Shown here piece after piece: positions 1 through 8,002 of a DNA stretch of 64,000 nt. Within the stretch, counting starts at the first letter, position 1. Every line of letters begins with the position of its first letter. A model generated the notes under the pieces. That model ran no database searches. It saw nothing but the letters and a program-made list of their open reading frames with translations, and was not told the DNA's origin. A program made the translations under genes and the position numbers. Source of the stretch: Botrimarina colliarenosi (GTDB taxonomy: Bacteria > Planctomycetota > Planctomycetia > Pirellulales > Lacipirellulaceae). Location: positions 446,288 through 510,287 of the forward strand of contig NZ_SJPR01000001.1 in NCBI RefSeq assembly GCF_007859955.1. Direction: 5' to 3'.

Positions 1-246
1 GAGACGCGGCGTTTCGCCGTCAACCTGTTCGACCCGGCCGAGAGCGACGTGCGGCTCCGCACCGACGAGACGCCCGACGACGCCCAGGCGGCGGCGGTCG
101 CCTCGATCAAGATCGGCAACATCAACGTCGCCGCGACGGCCGGAGCGGCCCCGGCGCGGCACGAGCTATGGCGGGTGCTGCTGGTGGGGATGTTGGGACT
201 GCTCGTGCTTGAGTGGTACGTCTATCACCGGCGTGTGTATATCTAG
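1..246 (+). CDS. C-terminal end of a BatA/VWA-type membrane protein (partial)
   Basis: The reading frame is open from base 1 and stops at 244-246, so only the last 81 residues are present. The fragment begins with RRFAVNLFDPAESDVR, followed by a linker and one strong membrane helix (about residues 58-74, LLVGMLGLLVLEW) and ends in a short basic tail with RRVYI. An arrangement of NLFDPAESD followed by a single C-terminal helix and an EWYVYxRRVYI end is what I know from planctomycete BatA/von Willebrand-A membrane proteins. The VWA domain itself lies outside the window, so the family call rests on the tail only. Confidence 0.6.
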   Translation, partial: ETRRFAVNLFDPAESDVRLRTDETPDDAQAAAVASIKIGNINVAATAGAAPARHELWRVLLVGMLGLLVLEWYVYHRRVYI

Positions 247-492
247 TGCGGTGTCCCCCTGCTTTTCAGGGAGGGGCCTTTCAGAGAGGGATTAGCGTGG
301 GTTTTCGTTGTTTCGCACAGGGAAACTCGCCTTCACGGACGCGTTTCACCCTCCCCTAGCCCCTCCCTGGGAGGGAGCGGGACACGGGACGTTCCGTAGC
401 GTTGATCGGCCGGTCTGGGCCAGATACGCTATTGAAGACTCGTTCTACGCCGCTGCAGCGGCACGCCCTATTCCTTATCCAACTAGAACGTC

Positions 493-1836
493 ATGCCGCA
501 GCAGCCCGCGTCGCAGCCCTCGCCCCTCGATCCTCGCAGCGCGTCGCGGCGGCGATTCCTTGGCGCCACCGCGGTGACCGCCGCGTCGGGGCTGGTGACG
601 CCCAAGGCGTTCGGCGCCGTGCATAGCGGCGGCTCGGAAAAGCTGCGGATCGGTCTGATCGGCAGCGGCGGCCGCGGCAAAGGGGCGGTCTCTGACGCGA
701 TGAACGCCGGCAAAGACGCCGTGCTGGTCGCGATGGCGGACGCGTTTAGCGACAACGTCGAGGCGGCTCACAAGGAGCTCTCGGCGACGTTTGGCGAGCG
801 GGTGCAGGTCCCCGAGGAACGCCGCTTCGCCGGCTTCGACGCCTACAAGCAGGTGATCGAGTCGGACTGCGACATCGTCTTCTTAACGACCCCTCCCGGG
901 TTCCGCCCGATCCATTTCAAGGCGGCCGTCGACGCGGGCAAGCACGTCTTCATGGAGAAGCCGGTCGCCGTTGACGCGGTCGGCATCCGCCAGGTGATGG
1001 AGTCGGCCCGCGACGCCAAGGACAAGGGCCTCGCCGTCGGCGTCGGCCTGCAGCGCCGGCACGACGACCTCTACAACAAGATGGTCGAGAGGATCTGGGA
1101 CGGCGCCCTCGGTGACGAGGTCCTTTACACCCGCGTCTATTGGAACGGCGGCGGCGTGTGGACCCGGCCCCGCACGTCGGAGCAGACCGAGATGGAATAC
1201 CAGATGCGCAACTGGTACTACTTCAACTGGATCTGCGGCGACCACATCGTTGAGCAACACATTCACAACCTCGACGTCAGCAACTGGATCAAGCGGGGCC
1301 ATCCCGTCAAAGCCAACGGCATCGGCGGCCGAGAGGTCCGCACCGGCAAAGAGCATGGTCAGATCTTCGACCACCACGCCGTGGAGTTCACCTACGCCGA
1401 CGGCTCGACGATGATGAGCCAGTGCCGGCACATCGAGGGTTGCTGGTCGCAGGTGTCGGAGTTCGCGCACGGCGTGAACGGCCACTGCAACCTCGGCGGC
1501 GGCATGTTCTACGACCGCAGCGGCAAGGCGACCGAGCGGGTCCGCAAGCAGGGCGAGAACCCGTACGTCCAAGAGCACATCGACCTGCAGAAGAGCATCA
1601 AGGACAGCGCGCCGCTTGCGGAGGGCGAGACCGGCGCCGTCGCCACGATGACGGCGATCCTCGGCCGGCTCGCGACCTACAGCGGCAAGATCGTCGAATG
1701 GGACCAAGCGATCGAGTCGGACATAAGCCTGGCGCCGTCGACGTACGCCTTCGACGCCGACCCGCCGGTCCTGCCGGACGACCAGGGCCGTTACCCGGTC
1801 CCCGTGCCGGGCGTTTCTAACGGCTGGACGGCCTGA
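493..1836 (+). CDS. Gfo/Idh/MocA family oxidoreductase with Tat signal
   Basis: A 447-residue NAD(P)-dependent oxidoreductase predicted to be exported folded. The N-terminus carries a twin-arginine motif (SRRRFLG, residues 18-24) followed by a hydrophobic Ala-rich stretch. The Rossmann glycine motif GLIGSGGRGKG lies at 54-64, and the family motif EKP is at residues 155-157 (HVFMEKPVAVD). The C-terminal alpha/beta domain contains GDHIVEQHIHNLD, typical of planctomycete exported members. The substrate is unknown; the family acts on sugars, inositols and related polyols. The gene stands alone and is closed by a terminator hairpin directly after the stop codon. The start at 493 is the ATG that gives the complete Tat signal. 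Confidence 0.9.
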   Translation: MPQQPASQPSPLDPRSASRRRFLGATAVTAASGLVTPKAFGAVHSGGSEKLRIGLIGSGGRGKGAVSDAMNAGKDAVLVAMADAFSDNVEAAHKELSATFGERVQVPEERRFAGFDAYKQVIESDCDIVFLTTPPGFRPIHFKAAVDAGKHVFMEKPVAVDAVGIRQVMESARDAKDKGLAVGVGLQRRHDDLYNKMVERIWDGALGDEVLYTRVYWNGGGVWTRPRTSEQTEMEYQMRNWYYFNWICGDHIVEQHIHNLDVSNWIKRGHPVKANGIGGREVRTGKEHGQIFDHHAVEFTYADGSTMMSQCRHIEGCWSQVSEFAHGVNGHCNLGGGMFYDRSGKATERVRKQGENPYVQEHIDLQKSIKDSAPLAEGETGAVATMTAILGRLATYSGKIVEWDQAIESDISLAPSTYAFDADPPVLPDDQGRYPVPVPGVSNGWTA

Positions 1837-1839
1837 ACC

Positions 1840-1865
1840 CCGGCGGACCCCCGCCGGTCATTTTT
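1840..1865 (+). terminator. Rho-independent terminator after the oxidoreductase gene
   Basis: A 7-bp GC stem (CCGGCGG at 1840-1846, CCGCCGG at 1851-1857) with a 4-base loop is followed by TCATTTTT. It begins 4 bases after the stop codon of the upstream oxidoreductase gene and precedes the tRNA-Leu gene. Confidence 0.7.
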
Positions 1866-1957
1866 GAAGCGTAGCAATCGCCTGGCGCACGGCGTAGCGA
1901 CATGCTAGGATCGTGCGTCCGGCGGCGGGTCGTTTTCGGCCCACGCAGCGGGATACC

Positions 1958-2039
1958 GGGGACGTGGCGGAACTGGCAGACGCGCTGGATTTAGGTTCCA
2001 GTTCCTTCGGGAGTGCAGGTTCGATTCCTGTCGTCCCCA
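1958..2039 (+). tRNA. tRNA-Leu (anticodon TAG)
   Basis: A complete type II tRNA. The acceptor stem pairs GGGGACG (1958-1964) with CGTCCCC (2032-2038), with discriminator A at 2039. The anticodon stem is CTGGA/TCCAG with loop TTTAGGT, placing anticodon TAG at 1992-1994, which reads CUA leucine codons. A long variable arm (TTCCTTCGGGAGT region) and a T-arm GGTTCGATTCC are present. CCA is not encoded. Confidence 0.97.
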
Positions 2040-2116
2040 CTGCTGTGAGCGGCCGGGCGGCGGGTGGAAACGCCCGCCGCCCGGCGCCGCCACAGCCAGC
2101 CACCGATTTTTTCACC

Positions 2117-2518
2117 ATGAATCAAGTCGTCGTCCGCTTTCTCTACGCCGTCCTGGTCGCCTCAGCGGCTGCGCCCGTGATGGCGCACCCGGAGTACCAG
2201 AAAGGCTTCCTGGACCAGTACACCAAGGGGCCCGGCGTCGACAAAGACTTCCGCAAGCTGGCCCGCTCCGCCAAGTGCTATGTTTGCCATCAGGGGAAGG
2301 AAGACCGGACCAATTACAACCGGTACGGCGAGGCCCTGACGGCCCACCTGTCGGAAAAAGACAAGAAGGACAAGGCCAAGCTCGCCCAGGCGCTCGAAAC
2401 CGTCGCCGCCCAGCCTTCCGATGGGGAGGGTTCCGCCACCTTTGGCGAGTTGATCGTTCGCGGAGAACTTCCGGGCGGGCCGCTAGAAGAGTGCAAGAAA
2501 GAGCCGACCGGCGGTTGA
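2117..2518 (+). CDS. Small secreted protein with one CXXCH haem-like motif
   Basis: A 133-residue protein with a signal peptide (about residues 1-23, ending near VMA-HPEYQ) and one c-type haem attachment motif, CYVCH. The remainder is rich in Lys and Glu. The C-terminal part (FGELIVRGELPGGPLEE) is almost the same in the next gene, so the two are tandem paralogues. I do not recognise a characterised family; the CXXCH in an exported protein suggests a monohaem cytochrome or a Cys/His metal site. The ATG at 2117 is chosen because it starts the signal peptide; the frame remains open upstream through the tRNA gene. Confidence 0.75.
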   Translation: MNQVVVRFLYAVLVASAAAPVMAHPEYQKGFLDQYTKGPGVDKDFRKLARSAKCYVCHQGKEDRTNYNRYGEALTAHLSEKDKKDKAKLAQALETVAAQPSDGEGSATFGELIVRGELPGGPLEECKKEPTGG

Positions 2519-2591
2519 TCCGGCGAACCCGCCGAGTCAATCTGGCGTATCGGCTGACGTGACCCCACCCACCCCCCCCTCGGACCCTCTT

Positions 2592-2987
2592 ATGCTCCGC
2601 AGCTTGCTCGCCCTGGTCGTGGCCCTTGGGATTGTCGCGCCCGCGGCCGCGTTCCCCGACTTCCAAAAGCAGTTCATCGCCAAGTACGCCGACGGCACGA
2701 ACGAGGCGTTCACCGCCGACGTGAAGGACGCCAAGTGCTGGGTCTGCCATCAAGGCAAGAAGAAAGACAACCGCAACGCCTACGGCGAAGCGCTGCACGA
2801 GTACCTCGGCAAGAAGGACCGCAAGGACATCGAGAAGATCGTTGAGTCGCTCGACAAGGTAGCCGCCCAGTCGAGCAACCCGGACGACCCCGAGGCCCCG
2901 ACGTTTGGCGAACTGATCGCCGAAGGCAAGCTCCCCGGCGGCTCGCTCGAAGAAGCCAAGCAAGAGCCGACCGAGAGCGAAGAGTAA
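2592..2987 (+). CDS. Small secreted protein with one CXXCH motif, paralogue of the upstream gene
   Basis: A 131-residue protein with an N-terminal signal peptide (MLRSLLALVVALGIVAPAAA) and a single CWVCHQGK motif. It shares the layout, the RYGEAL/AYGEAL segment after the haem motif and the GELIxxGxLPGGxLEE end with the gene 74 bases upstream. A GTG at 2559 is also in frame, but ATG 2592 starts exactly at the signal peptide. A strong terminator follows 30 bases after the stop, suggesting that the two genes form one unit. Function is unknown; electron carriage in the periplasm is an inference from the haem motif. Confidence 0.75.
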   Translation: MLRSLLALVVALGIVAPAAAFPDFQKQFIAKYADGTNEAFTADVKDAKCWVCHQGKKKDNRNAYGEALHEYLGKKDRKDIEKIVESLDKVAAQSSNPDDPEAPTFGELIAEGKLPGGSLEEAKQEPTESEE

Positions 2988-3017
2988 TCGCTGGCGGTTG
3001 GTAAGACATAAACGCAA

Positions 3018-3056
3018 GAGCCGCCCCGACCGTGTTGGTCGGGGCGGCTCTTTTTT
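3018..3056 (+). terminator. Strong Rho-independent terminator
   Basis: A perfect 14-bp stem (GAGCCGCCCCGACC at 3018-3031 with its complement at 3037-3050) and a 5-base loop are followed by six T residues. It ends the transcription unit of the two CXXCH genes. Confidence 0.93.
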
Positions 3057-3171
3057 ATCCGGGATGACCGTGGGCAGCTCGTTGCAGCCCGATTCAATTA
3101 CCGGCGGCTAGCGCCGTTCCGCTCACTACGAGGGCCCCTCTGGGATGATCGTGGATCGACCCTCTTTAGCG

Positions 3172-4131
3172 TTAGTTGATCACCGCTTCGAGCACGATCT
3201 GGGTCGTGTACGAAGCACCGGGCTCGATAACCATCAGCCCCGACTCCGCGCCCTTGGCCTTCATGTTCAGCGGGTCGGGCGTGCAGGTGTAGGGCTCGAG
3301 GCAGATCGCTTCGCGATGCCCCGGCGTGTAGATCACGCAACACGTCATCGATCCGTCGAACGTCTGCCGCAACGTCCGCCCGCTCACGGGATCGGCGAGC
3401 TCGGTCGTCGAGGCGCCCGCGGCGAACCGGTAGGCCGTGTCGAACTCGCGCCCGGCTAGCGGCGCGCCTGCCGCCAACGCGTCGTGTGCCGGGAGCGGCG
3501 TGGCGACCCCCGTCGGGATCATATCGGCCGACTCCCATTGCGCTTCGACCGGCGCCCTGACGACCGTCGATTCGGGGTCGGCGCCTTCGGCGAGCGGCAA
3601 CCGGAAGTAGGCGTGCGTGCCGAAACCGAACGGAATGGCGGCGTCGCCCGGATTCGTGACGCTCAGGTCGAACGTCAGTCGGCTCGCCTCGATCCGATAG
3701 GTCGCGGTGACGATGTAATCACCCGGCCATTGCCCGAGGGCGGCGGGAGCGTCGATCGACGGGCGGAACTCGGCGGTCACCCGGTCGGCCGCCTGGTCGA
3801 GCAGCCGCCACGGGTTGCGGGGGGCGAAGCCGTGGATCGCATGGCCCTGGCCACTGGTGTCGTCGAGTTGGTACCGCTTGCCGTCCCACTCGACGACGCC
3901 GTTGGCGATCCGTCCCGGGAACGGCGCCAGCAGCGGGATGCCGCTCCGTGAGGGACGCCCGTCGCCGTCGGCGAAGTCGGGCTCGGCCCACAGCAGCTCG
4001 CGCGGCGCCGGGTCCGTGGTGTCGCCGGCAAAGGGGGAGCGCCAGCTAAAGCAGTTGAAGCCCAGACCGACCGCGACATCGGCGGTCGCGTCCGAGTCGG
4101 CGGCGGTGAGGCGAACGATTTTGGCGGCCAT
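3172..4131 (-). CDS. Aldose 1-epimerase (galactose mutarotase) family protein
   Basis: A 319-residue cytoplasmic protein of the aldose-1-epimerase/mutarotase fold, which interconverts alpha and beta anomers of hexoses. Recognisable elements are LLAPFPGRIANG, HAIHGFAPRNPW, the histidine motif FGFGTHAYFRLP and the glutamate motif ICLEPYTCTPDPLN near the C-terminus, which correspond to the catalytic His and Glu of the family. The start at 4131 (MAAKIVRL) is preferred over an in-frame ATG at 4221 because the extra 30 residues are basic and not family-like. No close neighbour explains the substrate. GalM-like YeaD/D-hexose-6-phosphate epimerases are an alternative. Confidence 0.85.
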   Translation of the reverse strand: MAAKIVRLTAADSDATADVAVGLGFNCFSWRSPFAGDTTDPAPRELLWAEPDFADGDGRPSRSGIPLLAPFPGRIANGVVEWDGKRYQLDDTSGQGHAIHGFAPRNPWRLLDQAADRVTAEFRPSIDAPAALGQWPGDYIVTATYRIEASRLTFDLSVTNPGDAAIPFGFGTHAYFRLPLAEGADPESTVVRAPVEAQWESADMIPTGVATPLPAHDALAAGAPLAGREFDTAYRFAAGASTTELADPVSGRTLRQTFDGSMTCCVIYTPGHREAICLEPYTCTPDPLNMKAKGAESGLMVIEPGASYTTQIVLEAVIN

Positions 4132-4266
4132 CGTGTCGTATCCGGATAGAGGGAATGAGCGGTCGGCGCCAAGTATGCCGCGCACCCCGCGGTCGCGGCG
4201 CCCCCGGCCCCCATTGGACACGCCGGGGCGGCGGTCTACGCTATGGCAAGCCGCATCAGCGGCGTC

Positions 4267-4342
<76 letters not shown>

Positions 4343-4516
4343 CCGAAGGCAATGCCAGCTTCTCGAGCCGACCGGTTGATCGGCGTTCGTTAGAAGGGCC
4401 CCTCTGTAACACGGCGTCACCGCCCTCAGATCACAGTCCGGGCGGCGGCATGCCGTCACAGATGGTGCGACGCCGATGACCGCCCAGGAACTTCCTCTCT
4501 TGCCGCCCTGCGGCGA

Positions 4517-5110
4517 TTGCTGATTGCTAATCCCCCGTCCGCAGATACAATATTGGTATCTGCAAAAACGGGAGCAGCAACCAATTCGGAGCGCTGGGTG
4601 GCGGTCGACCTTTCTCGAGACGACTTTGTTGAAGACCGCCAAGGCAGGACGTTTTCTGACGTCCTGAACGACCCGGCGCAACCCTTCGACGACGTGCTGG
4701 CCTTCTTCAGCGACGCCGATCGGCAACGAAGGATGGAGGAATCCGAGATCCACCACGACCGCGCGCCGCTGGCTGGAGTCATTCGAGAGCTGGAGGCGAC
4801 CCCCGCTATCGACGCCTATTTCGCCACGGTGCATCCGATCGAAACGAAGCGGCTTCGGCAAGCGATCGGGGTTGTCGTGCGGATCGTTATGGAGCGACGC
4901 GGGTGGAAGAAGACCGGGCGTAAGGGATCGATGGGGGTGCGGGCGACTGCCTCCAAAGGCCAGCCGTCGCACAACACTGGCGGGCTCGCTTTTTGGTTTA
5001 TCCGCGCGGAGCGTTACGAACTCGCCGCGGGCATGCCGTTCGAGTCGGTAGCGCAGCGCTGCAAGCGGCTGGCGAGCGCCGGCTCCCGCGCGGTGTCGAA
5101 GAAGCCTTAG
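4517..5110 (+). CDS. Hypothetical protein
   Basis: An open frame of 197 codons beginning with TTG. The predicted protein is soluble and charged. It has an acidic first half (FSDVLNDPAQPFDDVLAFF) and a central segment with PIETKRLRQAIGVVVRIVMERRGW. I see no signal peptide or membrane helix and recognise no family. A second possible start is the GTG at 4598. Codon use is GC-rich in third positions in most of the frame, which supports coding. The function is unknown. Confidence 0.55.
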   Translation: MLIANPPSADTILVSAKTGAATNSERWVAVDLSRDDFVEDRQGRTFSDVLNDPAQPFDDVLAFFSDADRQRRMEESEIHHDRAPLAGVIRELEATPAIDAYFATVHPIETKRLRQAIGVVVRIVMERRGWKKTGRKGSMGVRATASKGQPSHNTGGLAFWFIRAERYELAAGMPFESVAQRCKRLASAGSRAVSKKP

Positions 5111-5183
5111 TACAAGCCGAGAAGCGATAACGATATCCGTCCTCCCAGCCGACGTCCGACTCCGCAACGAAGAATACGCCTGC

Positions 5184-5411
5184 TTGGTGGTGGTCGACGG
5201 CTTCCAATCCGCCGTCGCCCTCATTGCGCTGCTAAGCAGAGCGTTTGTCTTCACGACAAGCGAACCGATCATTTGTGCTCGCGCCTCCGACCACTGCAGC
5301 TTCCGGGTGGCTTACGGCCCCGGCCTCACGCACCGACAGCTTCGCACGCTGCTCTCCTCAATGCCAAGCGTCATCCTCGGCGCCGACATGGAGTCCGGCG
5401 ACGCGCGGTAG
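5184..5411 (+). CDS. Possible small hypothetical protein, or a remnant
   Basis: A 75-codon frame with an early TTG/GTG start. Part of the sequence looks protein-like (DHCSFRVAYGPGLTHRQLRT), but similar-looking coding character extends upstream of the first available start codon, without any ATG, GTG or TTG. This suggests either a remnant of a longer gene or a chance frame. It is on the same strand as, but in a different frame from, the gene ending at 5110. No family is recognised. Confidence 0.25.
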   Translation: MVVVDGFQSAVALIALLSRAFVFTTSEPIICARASDHCSFRVAYGPGLTHRQLRTLLSSMPSVILGADMESGDAR

Positions 5412-5491
5412 TTTGCTTTTTTGATTTAGCGTGGCGCCTCTTGGGCCGCGACCGTCGTTCCGATCACGCCCCCTCGAAGTGAGAAGCCACC

Positions 5492-5734
5492 ATGAGCGAG
5501 AAGAAACCCGAGCCCCTGCAGCGAGCGCAAGCGCAGAGGAAGTGCCCCGTCTGCGGTCACTCTTCTTACTCCGTCGACGGCATCCACCCGCAATGCCATC
5601 GCGCGAAGGCGGACAAGAAGCGGCTAGAAGTTCGCGCGGCCGAAGCTCGGGCCAACCCCCCCGAGCCGGTGGAAGCGACCGAGAAGAAGGGCGCCTTTAA
5701 CAGCGCGGCTCGATTCCGATCGCCCGGCGCCTGA
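5492..5734 (+). CDS. Small zinc-ribbon-like hypothetical protein
   Basis: An 80-residue basic protein. It contains CPVCGHSSYSVDGIHPQCH, two CXXC/CxxxH-like half sites about 15 residues apart that could bind one zinc ion, followed by a Lys/Arg/Ala/Glu-rich helix. No signal peptide is present. The start ATG at 5492 follows GTGAGAAGCCACC. A role in nucleic-acid binding is possible for such ribbons but is only inference. Confidence 0.55.
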   Translation: MSEKKPEPLQRAQAQRKCPVCGHSSYSVDGIHPQCHRAKADKKRLEVRAAEARANPPEPVEATEKKGAFNSAARFRSPGA

Positions 5735-5928
5735 GTCGACGCCAAGGGGCTCCTAGAGGGTCCGCATCAAGAATGGCGGTTTCTCACTCGACGCCGCCGC
5801 CATCGGGAGTGAAGCAATTCCCGGGTCATTCGCCCCTGAAAGTGGACGATAACTGGGTCGGTCCAGCGCTAGCGAAACTTTCCGCAGGCGGACTGGCGAC
5901 GGTTCGGCGCCCTGCGTAACATACGACG

Positions 5929-6303
5929 ATGGTCCGCCTGAGCCGCAACAACTCGATTCGTCTGCTCCTCGTTGCGGCGGCGATCCACCTGCTCGGCGCC
6001 TGCCCCTGCGGTTGCCTAGAGCACAACGGGTGGCGGCTGACGGCCCTCCTGGTGATGGGCGGTGACGATTCGGTTCCCGCCGAGGACGAGCCGTGCGAAG
6101 ACGGCAAGTCGTGTCACGACGCGATGATGGTCTCGTCCCGGGCCGCCGCGCCCGGGACGGAAACCAGTTCTACATGGGTGACGACCACCTCGGCCCCGTC
6201 CGCTTGGGCGATCACTGGCGCCAGTTTGGACATGGCGTCCGCGGCGCCATTCTCCTCGCTCGACCAACCTTCTATCGCGAGGCTGCAGGTTCTCCGCCTG
6301 TGA
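5929..6303 (+). CDS. Small Cys-rich secreted protein preceding the RND efflux genes
   Basis: A 124-residue protein with a hydrophobic signal segment (about residues 9-24) ending in GACPCGCLEHNGW. A second Cys cluster follows in EDEPCEDGKSCHD. The rest is Ser/Thr/Ala-rich and ends in ARLQVLRL. It lies 246 bases upstream of the metal-efflux adaptor gene on the same strand. The Cys clusters and position suggest a periplasmic or membrane-bound metal-binding accessory of the pump; this is inference. The segment from about residue 70 to 110 is low in recognisable structure. Confidence 0.5.
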   Translation: MVRLSRNNSIRLLLVAAAIHLLGACPCGCLEHNGWRLTALLVMGGDDSVPAEDEPCEDGKSCHDAMMVSSRAAAPGTETSSTWVTTTSAPSAWAITGASLDMASAAPFSSLDQPSIARLQVLRL

Positions 6304-6549
6304 TGCTGCGCGCTGGGGTGTTTCTGTCGGTCGTTCAGATGTTGCCGTTTAGCGGCATCGCACGACATCTCCCATCAGCGTGCTCGTAGGGAATTCCTGC
6401 GCGGCCGCTCCCGTGCTGAACCCTCGCCGAATCGCCGACGCTGTCGGCTGAAAAGAGCGCGGACGTCGCGATCTCGTCCTTATGGACCATTCACCGATGT
6501 GGCCGCAATGTGCTGCGGCTTTTTGCCGGATCGCCGTGGAGGAATGAAA

Positions 6550-7998
6550 ATGAAACCGCTTCTTCTTTATGTCGGCCTGGTCTTCGCGTCGGTCGTCGTG
6601 ACCGCAGCGGCCATGACCGCGCTGCGGCCTGCCCCCGTTGGCGCCGACCTGTCGGTGGAAAGCCCGCCCGACACGGCGGCCGCCACGCCTTTGCACTTGC
6701 ATCCGGCCGAGCGGGAAGCGGCGGGAATCGAGCTGACGAAGATCGAAGCCCAATTGGTCCAAACAACCCGCACACTCCCCGGCCGGATCGTCTACGACGC
6801 CACCAAACATGTTTCGATCGTGGCGGCCGAGGGGGGTGTTGTCGAATCAGTCCTTGTCCAGCCGGGTGACCGCGTCGCCGCCGGCCAAACGCTTGCGGTG
6901 ATGCGGTGTCCGGCCGTCGGCATGGCCCGCAGCGAGTTGATGAGCCGCAAAGCGGCGCTCGCGCTCGCGACGAACGAGTACGAGTGGCGCCTCGCTGTTA
7001 GCGATGGGGTCCAGACGCTCCTCCATCTGATCGAGCAGGGCCAGCCGATCGAAGAGATCGAGCGGCGGGTCGAACAGCAGCGGATCGGGACGCCGGGCGC
7101 GGCGTTGCTGACCGCCTACAGCGAGCAGTTGCTTGCGCAGCGTCTCTCTCAGTCGGCGACGGGCCCGGGCGGGTCAGGCGTCTTGAGTGGTCGTGTGGTG
7201 GACGAACGCCGCAGCTCGGCGCAGCAAGCGGCGGCGCGGATGAAGGCGGCCGGCGAGCAAGCGCTCTTCGAGGCGAGCCAGTCCTGCGTGGCAGCCGGGT
7301 CCGATGTCGAAGCCGCCCGCCGTCGCGTCGAGGTCGCCCGCCAAGAAGTCGCCACGCTCATTGGCCTACCCAGCGGCGCCGGCGGCGAGTCGTCGTCACT
7401 CTCCACCGACGAAGACCTCTCGATGCTCGCGATTCGATCGCCCCTGGCGGGGACTATCGAACGGCGAGAGATCTCGGCAAGCGAACGCGCGGCGAAAGGG
7501 ACGGAGCTCTTTGTCGTCGCCGACACGTCGCACCTTTGGGTCGAAGCCGACATCCGCGGGGGGGATTGGGCCCTGCTCTGCGTCAGCGAGGCGGACTCGG
7601 TGCGCGTCACCACGCCGGCGACGGGCGACGCGAATTGGACCGCTCGCGTCAATTTCATCGGACGCCAGATCGACCCGCTGTCGGGATCGGCCCCGCTGGT
7701 GGCGGAGCTAGACAACCGGGATGGCCTCCTCCGTCCGGGTCTCTTCGCCCGTATCGACGTCCCGACATCGCCCCTGACCACTGCGCTGGTGGCGCCCGAC
7801 TCGGCCGTTATCGATCTCAACGGGCAACCGACGGTCTTCGTCCCCGTCGGAGAAGTCTTCGAGCCCCTGCCGGTCGAAATCGGCCGTCGGTTCGGCGACT
7901 TGGTCGAGATCCTTTCACCCCTCCAAGCAGGTCAGGAGATCGTCGGCACGGGCGCGTTCTTCTTGAAGAGCGAGCAGCTGCTCGCGGGAGAGGAATAA
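6550..7998 (+). CDS. Efflux RND transporter periplasmic adaptor subunit (CusB/CzcB type)
   Basis: A 482-residue membrane-fusion protein that links an inner-membrane RND pump to an outer-membrane channel. A single N-terminal helix (residues 3-22) anchors it. The barrel-sandwich half motif VVESVLVQPGDRVAAGQTLAV lies at about 98-117. A long alpha-helical hairpin region follows (about 130-290), then the second lipoyl half (LAIRSPLAGTIERREIS) and the beta-barrel domain. ATG 6550 is chosen because GGAGG lies 7 bases upstream; ATG 6544 overlaps that site. The pump gene begins 4 bases after the stop codon, so the two are one operon. Metal specificity is not visible. Confidence 0.88.
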   Translation: MKPLLLYVGLVFASVVVTAAAMTALRPAPVGADLSVESPPDTAAATPLHLHPAEREAAGIELTKIEAQLVQTTRTLPGRIVYDATKHVSIVAAEGGVVESVLVQPGDRVAAGQTLAVMRCPAVGMARSELMSRKAALALATNEYEWRLAVSDGVQTLLHLIEQGQPIEEIERRVEQQRIGTPGAALLTAYSEQLLAQRLSQSATGPGGSGVLSGRVVDERRSSAQQAAARMKAAGEQALFEASQSCVAAGSDVEAARRRVEVARQEVATLIGLPSGAGGESSSLSTDEDLSMLAIRSPLAGTIERREISASERAAKGTELFVVADTSHLWVEADIRGGDWALLCVSEADSVRVTTPATGDANWTARVNFIGRQIDPLSGSAPLVAELDNRDGLLRPGLFARIDVPTSPLTTALVAPDSAVIDLNGQPTVFVPVGEVFEPLPVEIGRRFGDLVEILSPLQAGQEIVGTGAFFLKSEQLLAGEE

Positions 7999-8002
7999 GC
8001 CC

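Noticed and set aside
883..1707. Long minus-strand frame (274 codons)
   Set aside because: It lies antisense inside a clear oxidoreductase gene and has the Ala/Val/Arg/His-rich composition of a shadow frame in GC-rich DNA.
2112..3017. Minus-strand frame spanning the two CXXCH genes
   Set aside because: It covers both genes antisense and lacks any domain; the plus-strand frames have signal peptides and CXXCH motifs.
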